NCBI GenBank assembly: GCA_002409145.1
Contig: DHUL01000040.1
Coordinates: 16,590 to 69,209, forward strand
Length of the DNA: 52,620 nt
Source: Bacteroidales bacterium UBA5235
Lineage (GTDB): Bacteria; Bacteroidota; Bacteroidia; Bacteroidales; VadinHA17
Reading direction: 5' to 3'
Position numbers and translations under genes: made by a program. This document shows, piece by piece, positions 41,937 through 48,663 of the stretch. Every line of letters starts with the position of its first letter. The first letter of the stretch is position 1. The notes under the pieces are model-generated. The model ran no database searches, was not told the DNA's origin, and was given only the letters and a program-made list of their open reading frames with translations.

Positions 41937-42272
41937 ATGAAGAAAGTCATCATTGGAATCTCAGCTCTTGTAATTCTTTCGTTTGTCGTGATATCTGCAG
42001 TCAGTGCACAGAATGATCAGAAGAAGGAAAAGAAAGCCAGGACGGAAGCCGTAAAGGACTGTTCAAAATGTCCGTCTGCCGCAACCTGTGAAATGGCCGC
42101 TGGTGAAGGTCCGGTACCCGGGTCCGGGGCGAAACATGCTTCAGTAAACTGTGATCCTGCAAAATGCAAGGAGGGCAAATGTGATGCTGCCTGCAAGGCC
42201 GCCTGCCCAAAAACAGGACCCGACGCTAAATACGATCCGGCAAAATGCCCTGCTGCTGCAGAGAAAAAGTAG
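41937..42272 (+). CDS. Exported cysteine-rich protein, candidate metal(loid) binder
   Basis: 111 residues from the ATG at 41937. Signal peptide 1-25 (VIIGISALVILSFVVISAVS...Q). The mature part is highly charged and has nine cysteines (42, 45, 51, 72, 77, 82, 86, 90, 104): DCSKC, TCEM, NCDPAKCKEGKCDAACKAAC, and a second DPAKCP. DPAKC occurs twice, suggesting an internal duplication. The spacing is metallothionein-like in density but does not match a family I know. It is divergent from the histidine-kinase gene inside the arsenic island. Binding of As(III), Cu or another thiophilic metal in the periplasm is inference. Confidence 0.75.
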   Translation: MKKVIIGISALVILSFVVISAVSAQNDQKKEKKARTEAVKDCSKCPSAATCEMAAGEGPVPGSGAKHASVNCDPAKCKEGKCDAACKAACPKTGPDAKYDPAKCPAAAEKK

Positions 42273-42384
42273 GTCCGGCTTTTTAGTCTGACACCTTACC
42301 CTTGGTTTCACCTGATTGCTGCCTTATGCTGACACATCAGGTAATCAACTGCCCGCTGCATCCAGGTCAGCAATAGCTGCTATC

Positions 42385-43728
42385 TTAAAAAATTGCACCA
42401 TAAATCAGTCCTGAGATCGTAGCCATCAAAACTACAAGGACAGCATACACTGCAGTTTTCCGGAACCCGATAATATCTTTGATTACAAGCATGCTGGGCA
42501 AGGAAAGCGACGGCCCGGCGAGCAGAAGTGCCAGGGCCGGACCCTTCCCCATTCCTGAAGCCATAAGTCCCTGAAGGATGGGAACCTCAGTCAGGGTGGC
42601 AAAGTACATGAACACACCTACAATTGATGCAAAGAAATTTGAGAAGACCGAGTTGCCACCCACCAGCTTCGAGATCCATTCATTGGGTATGACACCGGCT
42701 ATACTCTGACCGTCATGAGTCGATCCCAGGAGAAATCCTGCTATCACAATCCCGATTCCAAGAAGCGGGATGATCTGTTTGGCGAATCCCCATGTTGAGA
42801 GTGTCCATTCGCGGTTCTCAACGTCCTGCCTGTCAAACAGTGTTATCACACTGAGAGCAGCAATTCCGACTACCACAGGCACAAGGGGTCTCAGTTTCGC
42901 ACTATCAATGAAAGAGTTTGCCAGCAGTACAGACACTCCTGTGGCGACTACCGCTGCCAATACCCACTGCCACTTAATCTTGAGAATCTTTATAAGTGAC
43001 CAGGCAAGCACCAGGCTGAGAAATCCTGTTATGTACCATTTGTAGGTGAAGATATAGTACCAGGTGCCTGATGTATCCCCGGCAGCAGGCCTTCCCCAGT
43101 TTGCAAATACGAGTATCAGAACAAGTATAAAGAAATGTGTCATGGTCTGCCACATCGGTCTCTTTTCCGGGACCGGGATGATTTGCATCTGTTCTTCCCT
43201 CCTGACCTTTTCTTCCTTCCTGTATATCAGTGACATCATTAAACCAATAATAATACTGAATGATACTGCGCCGATTACCCGGGCAACACCCATCTCAAAT
43301 CCGAGGATCCGGGCAGTGAGAATGATTGCCAGGATGTTAATGGCCGGTCCGGAGTAAAGGAATGCAATCGCCGGGCCAAGGCCTGCACCGCGCTTGTGAA
43401 TGCTTGAGAACAGCGGAAGGATTGTGCAGGAGCATACTGCCAGTATGGTCCCTGAAACTGCAGCCACGGAATAGGCAAGCCATTTTTTTGCATTTGCACC
43501 GAAATACTTTATCACCGAACCCTGACTGACAAAGACCGAAATAACCCCGGCAATGAAGAATGCAGGAAGAAGACATAAAATCACATGCTCCCTTGCGTAC
43601 CATTTAACCAGGTCAAAAGTTGCAGTAACAGCTGTATTGAAACGGGCACTTTCAATTGGCATGAAAAACGCAAATACAAAAACCACAATGATCCATAACA
43701 GGATCTTTATCTCCTTTCTTAACTCCAT
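42385..43728 (-). CDS. arsP: ArsP-type permease (PF03773), organoarsenical exporter candidate
   Basis: 447 residues, about ten transmembrane helices in two halves. The family signature is complete: SGTILAVCSCTILPLFSSIHKRGAGLGPAIAFLYSG with the C99-S-C101 pair, GPAINILAI, and in the second half LMASGMGKGPALALLLAGPSLSLPSMLVI. A charged cytosolic loop (RKEEKVRREEQ) separates the halves. ArsP of Campylobacter exports trivalent methyl and aromatic arsenicals; related permeases have other roles, so the substrate is inferred from context. An ArsR-type operator lies 19 bases before the start. Confidence 0.85.
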   Translation of the reverse strand: MELRKEIKILLWIIVVFVFAFFMPIESARFNTAVTATFDLVKWYAREHVILCLLPAFFIAGVISVFVSQGSVIKYFGANAKKWLAYSVAAVSGTILAVCSCTILPLFSSIHKRGAGLGPAIAFLYSGPAINILAIILTARILGFEMGVARVIGAVSFSIIIGLMMSLIYRKEEKVRREEQMQIIPVPEKRPMWQTMTHFFILVLILVFANWGRPAAGDTSGTWYYIFTYKWYITGFLSLVLAWSLIKILKIKWQWVLAAVVATGVSVLLANSFIDSAKLRPLVPVVVGIAALSVITLFDRQDVENREWTLSTWGFAKQIIPLLGIGIVIAGFLLGSTHDGQSIAGVIPNEWISKLVGGNSVFSNFFASIVGVFMYFATLTEVPILQGLMASGMGKGPALALLLAGPSLSLPSMLVIKDIIGFRKTAVYAVLVVLMATISGLIYGAIF

Positions 43729-43746
43729 ATCAGATATTTTCTATTC

Positions 43747-43766
43747 ATTTCGCAGAATGACGAAAT
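43747..43766 (-). promoter_or_regulatory. ArsR-type operator, arsP arm
   Basis: ATTTCG-CAGAATGA-CGAAAT, 6-bp perfect arms with an 8-base spacer, 18 bases upstream of the arsP start. It is also just downstream of the arsEFG arm. Confidence 0.8.
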
Positions 43767-43782
43767 ACATAATTAAAAAAAA

Positions 43783-44487
43783 TCAAAACCATACTGAAAA
43801 AATATACCATACACCTACACCGATGAAGAGAATGGCAACTACCCTCCTGAACCACAGCTCAAAGCTTTTGAGGGCACTGTACACTTTACCCACATTGCCA
43901 ACGGCATAGGCCAGCAGCCACGCGAAGATGATCACCGGAATACCTGTCGCGACTGCAAAAACCAGAGGCAGATACAGGCCCTCGGCACTCGCCACACTCA
44001 AAGGAATAAGCATGACGAAATACAGAACTCCGCTGTAGGGGCAGAAGGCCATGGCAAAGAGAATCCCCAGCAGCAGAGTGTTCAGGTAGCTTTTCCTGCC
44101 CTTCACTCCTATCTTTTCGGTGAAAGAGCCCATTGAACCGGGCAGCTTCAGCCTGACGAAATCCAGCATAAGCAGGCCAATAATTATAAGCGCCGGCCCG
44201 AGGATCTTTTCTCCCCATCTCTGGAACCAGCCTGATATGTCCATCTGGCTGGCGCCGAAGAAGATGACAAATGCAATGCCGACATAGGTTATTGCACGCC
44301 CCAAAGTGTACACCAGTCCGTTCAGGAAGACTCTCCTCCTGTTGTCAAGATCACGACTGATGTAGCCAATGGCTGAAATGTTTGTAGCAAGCGGACAGGG
44401 GCTGATAGCTGTCATCAGCCCCAGTATTGCCGCTGTCAGGAATGCATACTGTGAGTTCTCAAGTATCTTTTGCAGAAGTTCCATCAA
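43783..44487 (-). CDS. arsG: ArsG-family permease (DsbD/CcdA-like), aromatic arsenical efflux
   Basis: 234 residues, six transmembrane helices. CcdA/DsbD-type membrane thiol carrier with the paired cysteines in SPC31PLATNISAIGYISRD and AFC149PYSGVLYF, each before a proline. In Shewanella, arsEFG confers resistance to aromatic arsenicals such as nitro- and aminophenyl arsonates, with ArsG as the export permease. The gene overlaps arsF by four bases (44484-44487), so expression is coupled. It is at the promoter-distal end of arsEFG. Confidence 0.9.
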   Translation of the reverse strand: MMELLQKILENSQYAFLTAAILGLMTAISPCPLATNISAIGYISRDLDNRRRVFLNGLVYTLGRAITYVGIAFVIFFGASQMDISGWFQRWGEKILGPALIIIGLLMLDFVRLKLPGSMGSFTEKIGVKGRKSYLNTLLLGILFAMAFCPYSGVLYFVMLIPLSVASAEGLYLPLVFAVATGIPVIIFAWLLAYAVGNVGKVYSALKSFELWFRRVVAILFIGVGVWYIFSVWF

Positions 44488-44936
44488 TTGGCTTTCAATG
44501 CCTTGAGCAATGGATCAACAGCCTTCTTAATAGCTTCCCTGAGCTTCTCCGGGCTGTTCCGTGCATTCATGAAACCTTCACTGGTAAGGTCAATTCTTGT
44601 ATCACCGCTGACAACCAGCAGACACTGGCCTGTGGCATTGAGTCGTTTGGCATCGGCATCTGAGGACTTTTCTTCAATGTTAAGTGCCCTGAAGACAACG
44701 GTTCCTTTTCCGACTTCAGCCGGATAGAGCTCATTCACGGCATCTCTGGCGACATTCTCAACGGCCTGACAGGTTATGCAGCGACGGGTCAGGTGAAAGT
44801 AAATTACTTCCACCTTATCCGTTGAAAATCCATCAGTTTCTTCTGCCTCATGAGGTTCTCCTCCCCTGAATGCAAAAAGCGCGATAGCTGCCGCAGCTAC
44901 AAGTACGACGGCCACGACCGGTATCAACTTCTTCAT
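44484..44936 (-). CDS. arsF: ArsF-family subunit, nitroaryl/arsenical detoxification
   Basis: 150 residues. An N-terminal hydrophobic segment (4-23) is a signal/anchor, so the protein is periplasmic or membrane-tethered. The thioredoxin-like core has the active-site pair C53-I-T-C56 (YFHLTRRCITCQAVENVA) and a further C105. ArsF is the partner of ArsE and ArsG in reducing and exporting nitroaryl arsenicals. It overlaps arsG and follows arsE by 13 bases. Confidence 0.88.
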   Translation of the reverse strand: MKKLIPVVAVVLVAAAAIALFAFRGGEPHEAEETDGFSTDKVEVIYFHLTRRCITCQAVENVARDAVNELYPAEVGKGTVVFRALNIEEKSSDADAKRLNATGQCLLVVSGDTRIDLTSEGFMNARNSPEKLREAIKKAVDPLLKALKAN

Positions 44937-44949
44937 ATCTGCACGGTTT

Positions 44950-45183
44950 TTATGCGGTTATTAATCTCTTTATTTCCTCTGCCGATGGCACCCTGCCCTT
45001 CACCACGACCTTATCGTCAATGACCAGCGCCGGCGTCGTCATTACACCGTAGCCCATTATAGCTACTATGTCGTCTACCTTGGAAACTGTGGCATCAATA
45101 CCATTCTGCTCTACCACTTCGCGAGTCAGTTTTTCCAGGGTTTTGCATTTCGGGCACCCGGGACCCAGAATTTTAATTTCCAT
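44950..45183 (-). CDS. arsE: ArsE-like small thioredoxin
   Basis: 77 residues. Minimal thioredoxin fold with G-P-G-C10-P-K-C13 (ILGPGCPKCKTLEKLT), a MTTPALVIDDKVVVKGR cis-Pro strand and a C-terminal helix ending in IKRLITA. The small redox-active disulfide protein family is the usual first gene of arsEFG and would supply electrons to ArsF/ArsG. It is 13 bases before arsF, with the operator 45202-45221 just upstream. Confidence 0.9.
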   Translation of the reverse strand: MEIKILGPGCPKCKTLEKLTREVVEQNGIDATVSKVDDIVAIMGYGVMTTPALVIDDKVVVKGRVPSAEEIKRLITA

Positions 45184-45201
45184 CTCAGTTCTGCTCCTTT
45201 C

Positions 45202-45221
45202 ATTTCGTAAAACGTCGAAAT
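45202..45221 (-). promoter_or_regulatory. ArsR-type operator, arsEFG arm
   Basis: ATTTCG-TAAAACGT-CGAAAT, 6-bp perfect arms and an 8-base spacer, 18 bases before the arsE ATG. Confidence 0.8.
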
Positions 45222-45236
45222 ACAGTATTAAATTTT

Positions 45237-45557
45237 TTATCTTTTGAAAAAGTTCCCTGTCAGCAATTTTGCTTCATCCCAATTCTCACGGTTGATACAG
45301 TATTTAATGTAAGGAGGATTAATTTCTCCCTGTATCAGACCTGCCTTCTTCAATTCCTTCAGGTGCTCTGAAAGTGTTGACCTGGCAATAGGCAGCTCTT
45401 CAACCATATCCCCGCTGTAACAGCATCTATCAAGATTGTTTGCCAGGAAATCCATAACGAAAACCCTCGCAGGATGCGACAGCGCCTTCGCGTACCTTGC
45501 CATCTTCTCCTGGTCATCAGTATAGTATTTTTTCCTTTTTGCCTTGCCTGCTTCCAT
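45237..45557 (-). CDS. arsR: ArsR-family repressor
   Basis: 106 residues. ArsR/SmtB winged helix: KALSHPARVFVMDFLANN, ELPIARSTLSEHLKELKKAGLIQGE (recognition helix and wing), PPYIKYCINRENW. A vicinal C45-C46 pair (LDRCCYSGD) sits in the helix-3/4 region and C87 is in the wing; the three could form an As(III) site, but it is not the textbook CVC arrangement of E. coli ArsR, so the inducer is inferred from the ars genes. The operator at 45561-45580 starts three bases from its ATG, so autorepression is likely. Confidence 0.93.
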   Translation of the reverse strand: MEAGKAKRKKYYTDDQEKMARYAKALSHPARVFVMDFLANNLDRCCYSGDMVEELPIARSTLSEHLKELKKAGLIQGEINPPYIKYCINRENWDEAKLLTGNFFKR

Positions 45558-45560
45558 TTC

Positions 45561-45580
45561 ATTTCGGGAAATGACGAAAC
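45561..45580 (-). promoter_or_regulatory. ArsR-type operator, arsR arm
   Basis: ATTTCG-GGAAATGA-CGAAAC, one mismatch in the second arm, three bases from the arsR start. Its outer base is shared with the -7 element (45580-45587), so a bound repressor would block transcription start. Confidence 0.75.
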
Positions 45581-45587
45581 AAAAATA
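45580..45587 (-). promoter_or_regulatory. -7 element of arsR
   Basis: Minus-strand TATTTTTG, exact TAnnTTTG match, abutting the operator. Confidence 0.55.
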
Positions 45588-45679
45588 ATTGTTTTGTCAA
45601 TACAAGGACCCGGGTATCACAAATATTTTGATCACAGTTTACTGATCCCCTTCTGAAAGGATTGCAGGTGAATAAACAT

Positions 45680-45687
45680 TACATTTG
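45680..45687 (+). promoter_or_regulatory. -7 element of the amidotransferase-like gene
   Basis: TACATTTG, exact TAnnTTTG match, 19 bases before the ATG at 45707. Confidence 0.55.
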
Positions 45688-45706
45688 TGTATAAATAATT
45701 CATACT

Positions 45707-46816
45707 ATGAAAAAGTTCTTTCTGCTGATCACGGTTGCATTCCTGTCAGTCTCCCTTTTTTCCCAGGACTTCTTCAGGAGCGACTTCAGCAAGGATAAAA
45801 AGTATGTCATACTTGTCAATCCCACTGCAGGTAATATTGGTGTGGTGGCATTCCTGACGGATAATGGCATTCTGAAGACCGACCCCGGGCTGGTTGACTT
45901 TGTTGGAGTATATCACTCAAGCCAGGAGTACGACTTCAGTAAATCGGTTGAGTATATTAACGACAACGGACTTACCCGGTTCCACCTCCACAAAGTGAAT
46001 GCGCCTCTCACAGAAGAGATGATCTACAAACCAAATCCATGCAGTGAAGACTTCAGGAAGATCTTCAGCAACTCAGTGGGAATCATCTTCTTCGGCGGAC
46101 AGGACATCCCCCCTTCTGTCTACGGACAGGAGAACTGGTATTCGGAGACCACCGATCCCGGAAGACACTATTTCGAGGTGAGCTTCCTCTTTCACCTTTT
46201 GGGCAGTACGCGTAACTCGACCTACAGACCCCTCCTGGAAGAAAATCCGGACTATATGGTCACCGGCTTCTGCCTCGGCCTGCAGTCGATGAACGTTGCA
46301 GCCGGAGGCACTCTCTGGCAGGATATCCCCGCACAGGTCTACGAAAGCACAAAGCCTGAGACGAATGTGCTCATAGACCGTAAAAACCTGCACCGCAACT
46401 ACTGGCAGAACATCCGGGATGACAAGGACTTCATGGGTATAAGCATGCATCCTGTCAGGTTTACTGACCATATGTTCTTCGGGAAGACAGTAAAGGTTTC
46501 ACGTATGCTTCAGCCCATAGTCTACAGCAGCCATCACCAGGCAATCCGTGACCTGGCTCCCGTCTTTGACGTTACTGTCCGCTCTTCCGACGGAAAAATA
46601 ATTGAAGGTATAGCACACAAAAAGTATTTTAATGTCTTCTCAGTCCAGTTTCATCCTGAGGTCTCAGCTCTTTATGAAGACCGTGCCCTGGTTAAATTTG
46701 CTCCTGAAGACACACCTGCCACCCTGCACTCGATGCTTGACAAAAAGAGCCTGAAGTTCCATCTGAAATACTGGGGGCACATCTCGGAGGTCATTAATAA
46801 AGGCAGTAGGCAATAG
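45707..46816 (+). CDS. Exported class-I glutamine-amidotransferase-like hydrolase
   Basis: 369 residues. Signal peptide 1-19 (FFLLITVAFLSVSLFSQ), so it acts outside the cytosol. The GATase-1/peptidase C26 fold carries the nucleophile elbow TGFC-L-G-L-Q and the catalytic H-P-E triad end FSVQFHPEVSALYED. GIIFFGGQDIPPSVYG fits the oxyanion strand, and YSSHHQAI matches the conserved SxHxQ of gamma-glutamyl hydrolases (PuuD/folylpolyglutamate hydrolase group). It would cleave gamma-glutamyl peptides or amides. Its last codons and stop lie inside the repeat array at 46801-46828. Confidence 0.85.
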   Translation: MKKFFLLITVAFLSVSLFSQDFFRSDFSKDKKYVILVNPTAGNIGVVAFLTDNGILKTDPGLVDFVGVYHSSQEYDFSKSVEYINDNGLTRFHLHKVNAPLTEEMIYKPNPCSEDFRKIFSNSVGIIFFGGQDIPPSVYGQENWYSETTDPGRHYFEVSFLFHLLGSTRNSTYRPLLEENPDYMVTGFCLGLQSMNVAAGGTLWQDIPAQVYESTKPETNVLIDRKNLHRNYWQNIRDDKDFMGISMHPVRFTDHMFFGKTVKVSRMLQPIVYSSHHQAIRDLAPVFDVTVRSSDGKIIEGIAHKKYFNVFSVQFHPEVSALYEDRALVKFAPEDTPATLHSMLDKKSLKFHLKYWGHISEVINKGSRQ

Positions 46817-46881
46817 GCAAGAGGCAAGAGTGTTGACATATACCATGGAGCCGCTACACTACTGCCTATTGCCTCTTGCCT
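46801..46881. repeat. Inverted pair of 7-bp unit arrays at a convergent gene end
   Basis: Left array 46801-46828: AGGCAGT, AGGCAAT, AGGCAAG, AGGCAAG. Right array 46861-46881 is the complement of AGGCAAG, AGGCAAT, AGGCAGT. They can fold into a 21-bp stem with four mismatches around a 32-base loop. The stop codon of the amidotransferase-like gene (46814-46816) falls in the left array; the pntB stop is four bases past the right array. Confidence 0.85.
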
Positions 46882-46884
46882 GAC

Positions 46885-48321
46885 CTACAGCGCCTTCACC
46901 TCATTTACAAGCGCCTGCAGTGTTGACCTGGCATCGCCGAAGAGCATCCGGGTCTTGTCATTGAAGAAGAGCATGTTGTCTATGGCAGCATAACCCTTCC
47001 CCATTCCGCGTTTTATCACGATAATGTTTTTTGCCTCATGGGCCCTGACTATGGGCATTCCGTATATCGGACTCGAAGGATCATCCTCCGCTGCCGGGTT
47101 GACAACATCGTTGGCTCCGATAACCACAATGACGTCAGTGTTGGGCATGTCGGGATTGATCTCATCACTCTCAACTAATTGTTCATATGGTACATCAGCC
47201 TCAGCAAGAAGTACATTCATATGACCGGGCATGCGTCCCGCCACCGGGTGTATGGCATATTTCACCTCAACGCCCTTTTCATCGAGGAGCTTGTCAAGCT
47301 CATGACACAAATGTTGTGCCTGTGCCACTGCCAGGCCATACCCGGGGACAATAACCACTTTCCTGGAATAGCTCAGAAGTACGGCAGCATCAGTAACCGT
47401 CACCTCCTTTATGGTGCCTGCAACACCGGCTGTGGCTGTTCCTCCACCGCCGAAGACACCTATGATGACGTTAAGCAACGAGCGGTTCATTGCCCTGCAC
47501 ATCAGCACAGTCAGGATAGTTCCAGCCGATCCGACAAGTATACCTCCGGTGAGCATCGCCTGGTTGTTGTACAGAAATCCACCCATGGCTGCTGCCACAC
47601 CGGTGAAGCTGTTGAGCAGCGAAATGACAACAGGCATGTCAGCCCCGCCAATAGGCATGACAAACAGAACACCATAGATTACAGAAACAACAAACAGTAT
47701 TATCACAAGGTGCATCAGTTCGGCAGATGCCGTCACGTCACGGGTCATGATAAAGACAATGAATCCTATGATTGCTGCAAGAATGATCAGGTTCACATAC
47801 TTCATGGCCTTCACCCTGAGGTCACCTATCCTTCCGTCGAGTTTACCGAATGCAATCATGCTTCCCGCCCAGGAAACCGTTCCTATTACCAAACCGATAA
47901 GTATTGCCAGGACATGTCCGTTGGCCATGCCTGACTTCATAATCAGTTCCTGGCTGACATGAGGGAATTCCATCATGGATATCAGTGCAGCAGCCGCGCC
48001 TCCCATACCATTAAAGAATGAAACCAGCTGAGGCATGGCTGTCATTTTAACCTTTTTTGCTATCACCCAGCCAATGACTGTTCCCACAGACATTGCGGCA
48101 ATAATCCAGCCCATGTTGCCGATAGGCTCACCTTCCTTCCTGTGAAACAGAAGTGTGGCAACTATGGCCAGCACCATTCCCGTCGCAGCGAGAAGATTTC
48201 CTCTGCGTGCCTTCAGGGGATGACTTAGCATCTTCAGGCCCAGTATGAATAATACAGAAGCAAGTATATATGAGAGTTCGAGAATGGAGATTCCGGCAGA
48301 AAAATGTGATACGTCGTTCAT
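46885..48321 (-). CDS. pntB: NAD(P) transhydrogenase, beta subunit
   Basis: 478 residues. Nine transmembrane helices (LSYILASVLFILGLKML onward) form the proton channel part, and the C-terminal domain III binds NADP(H): VVIVPGYGLAVAQAQHLCHEL, HPVAGRMPGHMNVLLAEADVPY, DVIVVIGANDVVNPAA, GMPIVRAHEAKNIIVIKRGMGKGYA, and NPLFFNDKTRMLFGDA-like NMLFFNDKTRMLFGDA. Complete. It uses the proton-motive force to make NADPH from NADH. Last gene of zwf-pgl-pntAA-pntAB-pntB, 37 bases after pntAB. Confidence 0.96.
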   Translation of the reverse strand: MNDVSHFSAGISILELSYILASVLFILGLKMLSHPLKARRGNLLAATGMVLAIVATLLFHRKEGEPIGNMGWIIAAMSVGTVIGWVIAKKVKMTAMPQLVSFFNGMGGAAAALISMMEFPHVSQELIMKSGMANGHVLAILIGLVIGTVSWAGSMIAFGKLDGRIGDLRVKAMKYVNLIILAAIIGFIVFIMTRDVTASAELMHLVIILFVVSVIYGVLFVMPIGGADMPVVISLLNSFTGVAAAMGGFLYNNQAMLTGGILVGSAGTILTVLMCRAMNRSLLNVIIGVFGGGGTATAGVAGTIKEVTVTDAAVLLSYSRKVVIVPGYGLAVAQAQHLCHELDKLLDEKGVEVKYAIHPVAGRMPGHMNVLLAEADVPYEQLVESDEINPDMPNTDVIVVIGANDVVNPAAEDDPSSPIYGMPIVRAHEAKNIIVIKRGMGKGYAAIDNMLFFNDKTRMLFGDARSTLQALVNEVKAL

Positions 48322-48358
48322 TGTGCCAATGTTTTTTACAGTCAGGGTTTATATGGTA

Positions 48359-48661
48359 TCACTTCTTCTTTTTGAACATCTCAAGCATCCTGTCTGTCAC
48401 AACGAAACCTCCCACAACATTCAGTGTGCCCAGTACAACTGCCAGGAAACCAAGGATCATTGCCCCTGTCGTCTCTGCATGTCCCATCACAATGATTGCC
48501 CCTATGATGACAACGCCATGGATTGCATTTGCGCCTGACATGAGAGGAGTATGCAGTATGGCGGGGACGTGGCTGATAACCTCGATTCCAAGAAAAACAG
48601 AGAGGATCACCATATAGATTGTTCCCCTGTTGGCCATGAAGAATTCAAGTATTCCTTCCAT
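48359..48661 (-). CDS. pntAB: NAD(P) transhydrogenase, alpha subunit part 2 (membrane)
   Basis: 100 residues, three to four transmembrane helices (GTIYMVILSVFLGIEVISHVP, LMSGANAIHGVVIIGAIIVMG, MILGFLAVVLGTLNVVGGFVVTDRMLEMF). The HTPLMSGANAIHG motif is diagnostic. In E. coli this is fused to the alpha subunit; the split into two genes is usual in many phyla. It lies two bases from pntAA. Confidence 0.95.
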   Translation of the reverse strand: MEGILEFFMANRGTIYMVILSVFLGIEVISHVPAILHTPLMSGANAIHGVVIIGAIIVMGHAETTGAMILGFLAVVLGTLNVVGGFVVTDRMLEMFKKKK

Positions 48662-48663
48662 TA

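Noticed and set aside
42310..42342. ACCTGAT / ATCAGGT inverted repeat after the cysteine-rich gene
   Set aside because: Only 7-bp arms with a 19-base spacer and no T-run; not convincing as terminator or operator.
47179..47934. 251-residue plus-strand frame opposite pntB
   Set aside because: Antisense shadow of a certain pntB; composition is rich in His/Arg/Asn with no recognisable fold.
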